Made by a program: the position numbers and the translations under genes
From: an uncultured Bacteroidia bacterium
GTDB lineage: Bacteria; Bacteroidota; Bacteroidia; Bacteroidales; Prolixibacteraceae
Length of the DNA: 44,351 nucleotides
Reading direction: 5' to 3'
Assembly (NCBI GenBank): GCA_903850335.1
Contig: CAINLJ010000254.1
Location: 1-44,351, forward strand
Notes under the pieces: generated by a model
The model's input: only the letters and a program-made list of their open reading frames with translations
Database searches by the model: none
What the model was told of the DNA's origin: nothing
Shown here: piece after piece, positions 44,191 to 44,351 of the stretch
How positions within the stretch are numbered: position 1 is the stretch's first letter
Layout: every line of letters begins with the position of its first letter

Positions 44191-44252
44191 AACCTCGAAG
44201 AGGTGGTATGAATCTACCCCAAATGATATACCGTTAAAACCTCGAAGAGGTG
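44191..44252. repeat. Short palindromic repeat B, two copies
   Basis: AACCTCGAAGAGGTG occurs at 44191-44205 and 44238-44252 (15 identical bases, 47 bp apart). Its core ACCTC-GAA-GAGGT again folds as a 5-bp stem with a 3-nt loop. In both copies an ATGA follows within a few bases, which extends the similarity (GGTATGA, GACATGA). Confidence 0.85.
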
Positions 44253-44282
44253 ACATGACTATTAGAGAACCCCGAACATTAA

Positions 44283-44351
44283 TTATTTGTCATTCCAATC
44301 GAATAAATATCTTTCGTCATATTCAATTTCGTGAGTTTTTAGAAATTCCAG
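44283..44351 (-). CDS. C-terminal end of IS200/REP-associated tyrosine transposase (partial)
   Basis: Reading leftwards from the window edge, 22 codons end at a TAA (44283-44285). The peptide begins LEFLKTHEIEYDERYLFDW. From memory the end of Bacteroidota Y1-type (IS200/RAYT) transposases has the same form: EFL, then K, then EFDERY plus an aromatic. The catalytic HUH and Tyr lie outside the window, so activity cannot be judged. The adjacent palindromic repeats support a RAYT-like identity. Confidence 0.6.
   Translation of the reverse strand: MEFLKTHEIEYDERYLFDWNDK

Larger units (their letters stand above)
43978..44282. other. Non-coding region with two pairs of short palindromic repeats
   Basis: 305 nt between the transporter stop and a truncated transposase end. 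It holds two copies of each of two 13-nt hairpin sequences (listed separately). No ORF is supportable and no classical terminator with a T-run is visible after the transporter. Confidence 0.7.

Overview
The window is about 44 kb of an AT-rich genome, most likely from a Bacteroidota bacterium of the Bacteroidales/Marinilabiliales type. The signs are weak Shine-Dalgarno sites, TAnnTTTG-like -7 boxes, a very long Bacteroidota-style TamB, a TonB-type energy transducer, an SDR-type mannonate oxidoreductase, and an outer-membrane, lipoprotein-rich gene content. The assignment is from gene content only; no rRNA or other marker is present.

Left part (1-10288, all minus strand): a multihaem cytochrome locus. 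In transcription order it encodes a five-helix cytochrome b-like membrane protein, a membrane-anchored ferredoxin/FAD oxidoreductase, a 20-haem cytochrome, a 40-haem cytochrome, an outer-membrane beta-barrel with a small N-terminal domain, and, after a 520-nt gap, a second giant cytochrome cut by the window edge (17 haem motifs visible). In total 77 CxxCH motifs can be counted. The 40-haem protein contains ten tandem 73-residue units with no length change, each with three CxxCH motifs and three further conserved histidines. I infer a quinol- or NAD(P)H-linked route through the periplasm to, and perhaps across, the outer membrane.

Middle part (10617-31087): mostly housekeeping and cell-envelope genes. 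A plus-strand trio (transglutaminase-like lipoprotein, SH3-NlpC/P60 lipoprotein, Tat-type dipeptide epimerase) looks like murein-peptide processing outside the cytoplasm. It is followed by a small helical unknown, a TonB-type protein, TamB, TsaD, GlyA, a ClC channel with CBS domains, a TPR protein, a class C beta-lactamase-like serine hydrolase, a UPF0145 protein, a PAS histidine kinase with a cysteine-rich insert, and a CsgG-like/TPR lipoprotein-type protein. A strong bidirectional terminator separates tsaD and glyA.

Right part (31275-43977): a divergent hexuronate/sugar-acid locus around a LacI regulator. Two near-palindromic operators lie between the regulator and uxaE. Plus strand: UxaE, UxaC and an ExuT-type transporter. 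Minus strand: LacI, SDR mannonate oxidoreductase, PfkB kinase, LarA-family nickel-pincer enzyme, Gfo/Idh/MocA oxidoreductase, PdxB and 6-phosphogluconate dehydrogenase. Mannonate dehydratase and KDPG aldolase are absent from the window, while a possible gluconate/mannonate 2-epimerase (the LarA homologue) and Gnd without Zwf are present. This suggests a hexuronate route that could run mannonate -> gluconate -> 6-phosphogluconate -> ribulose-5-phosphate.

Right edge (43978-44351): two kinds of short palindromic repeats next to the C-terminus of an IS200/REP-associated tyrosine transposase, cut by the window edge.
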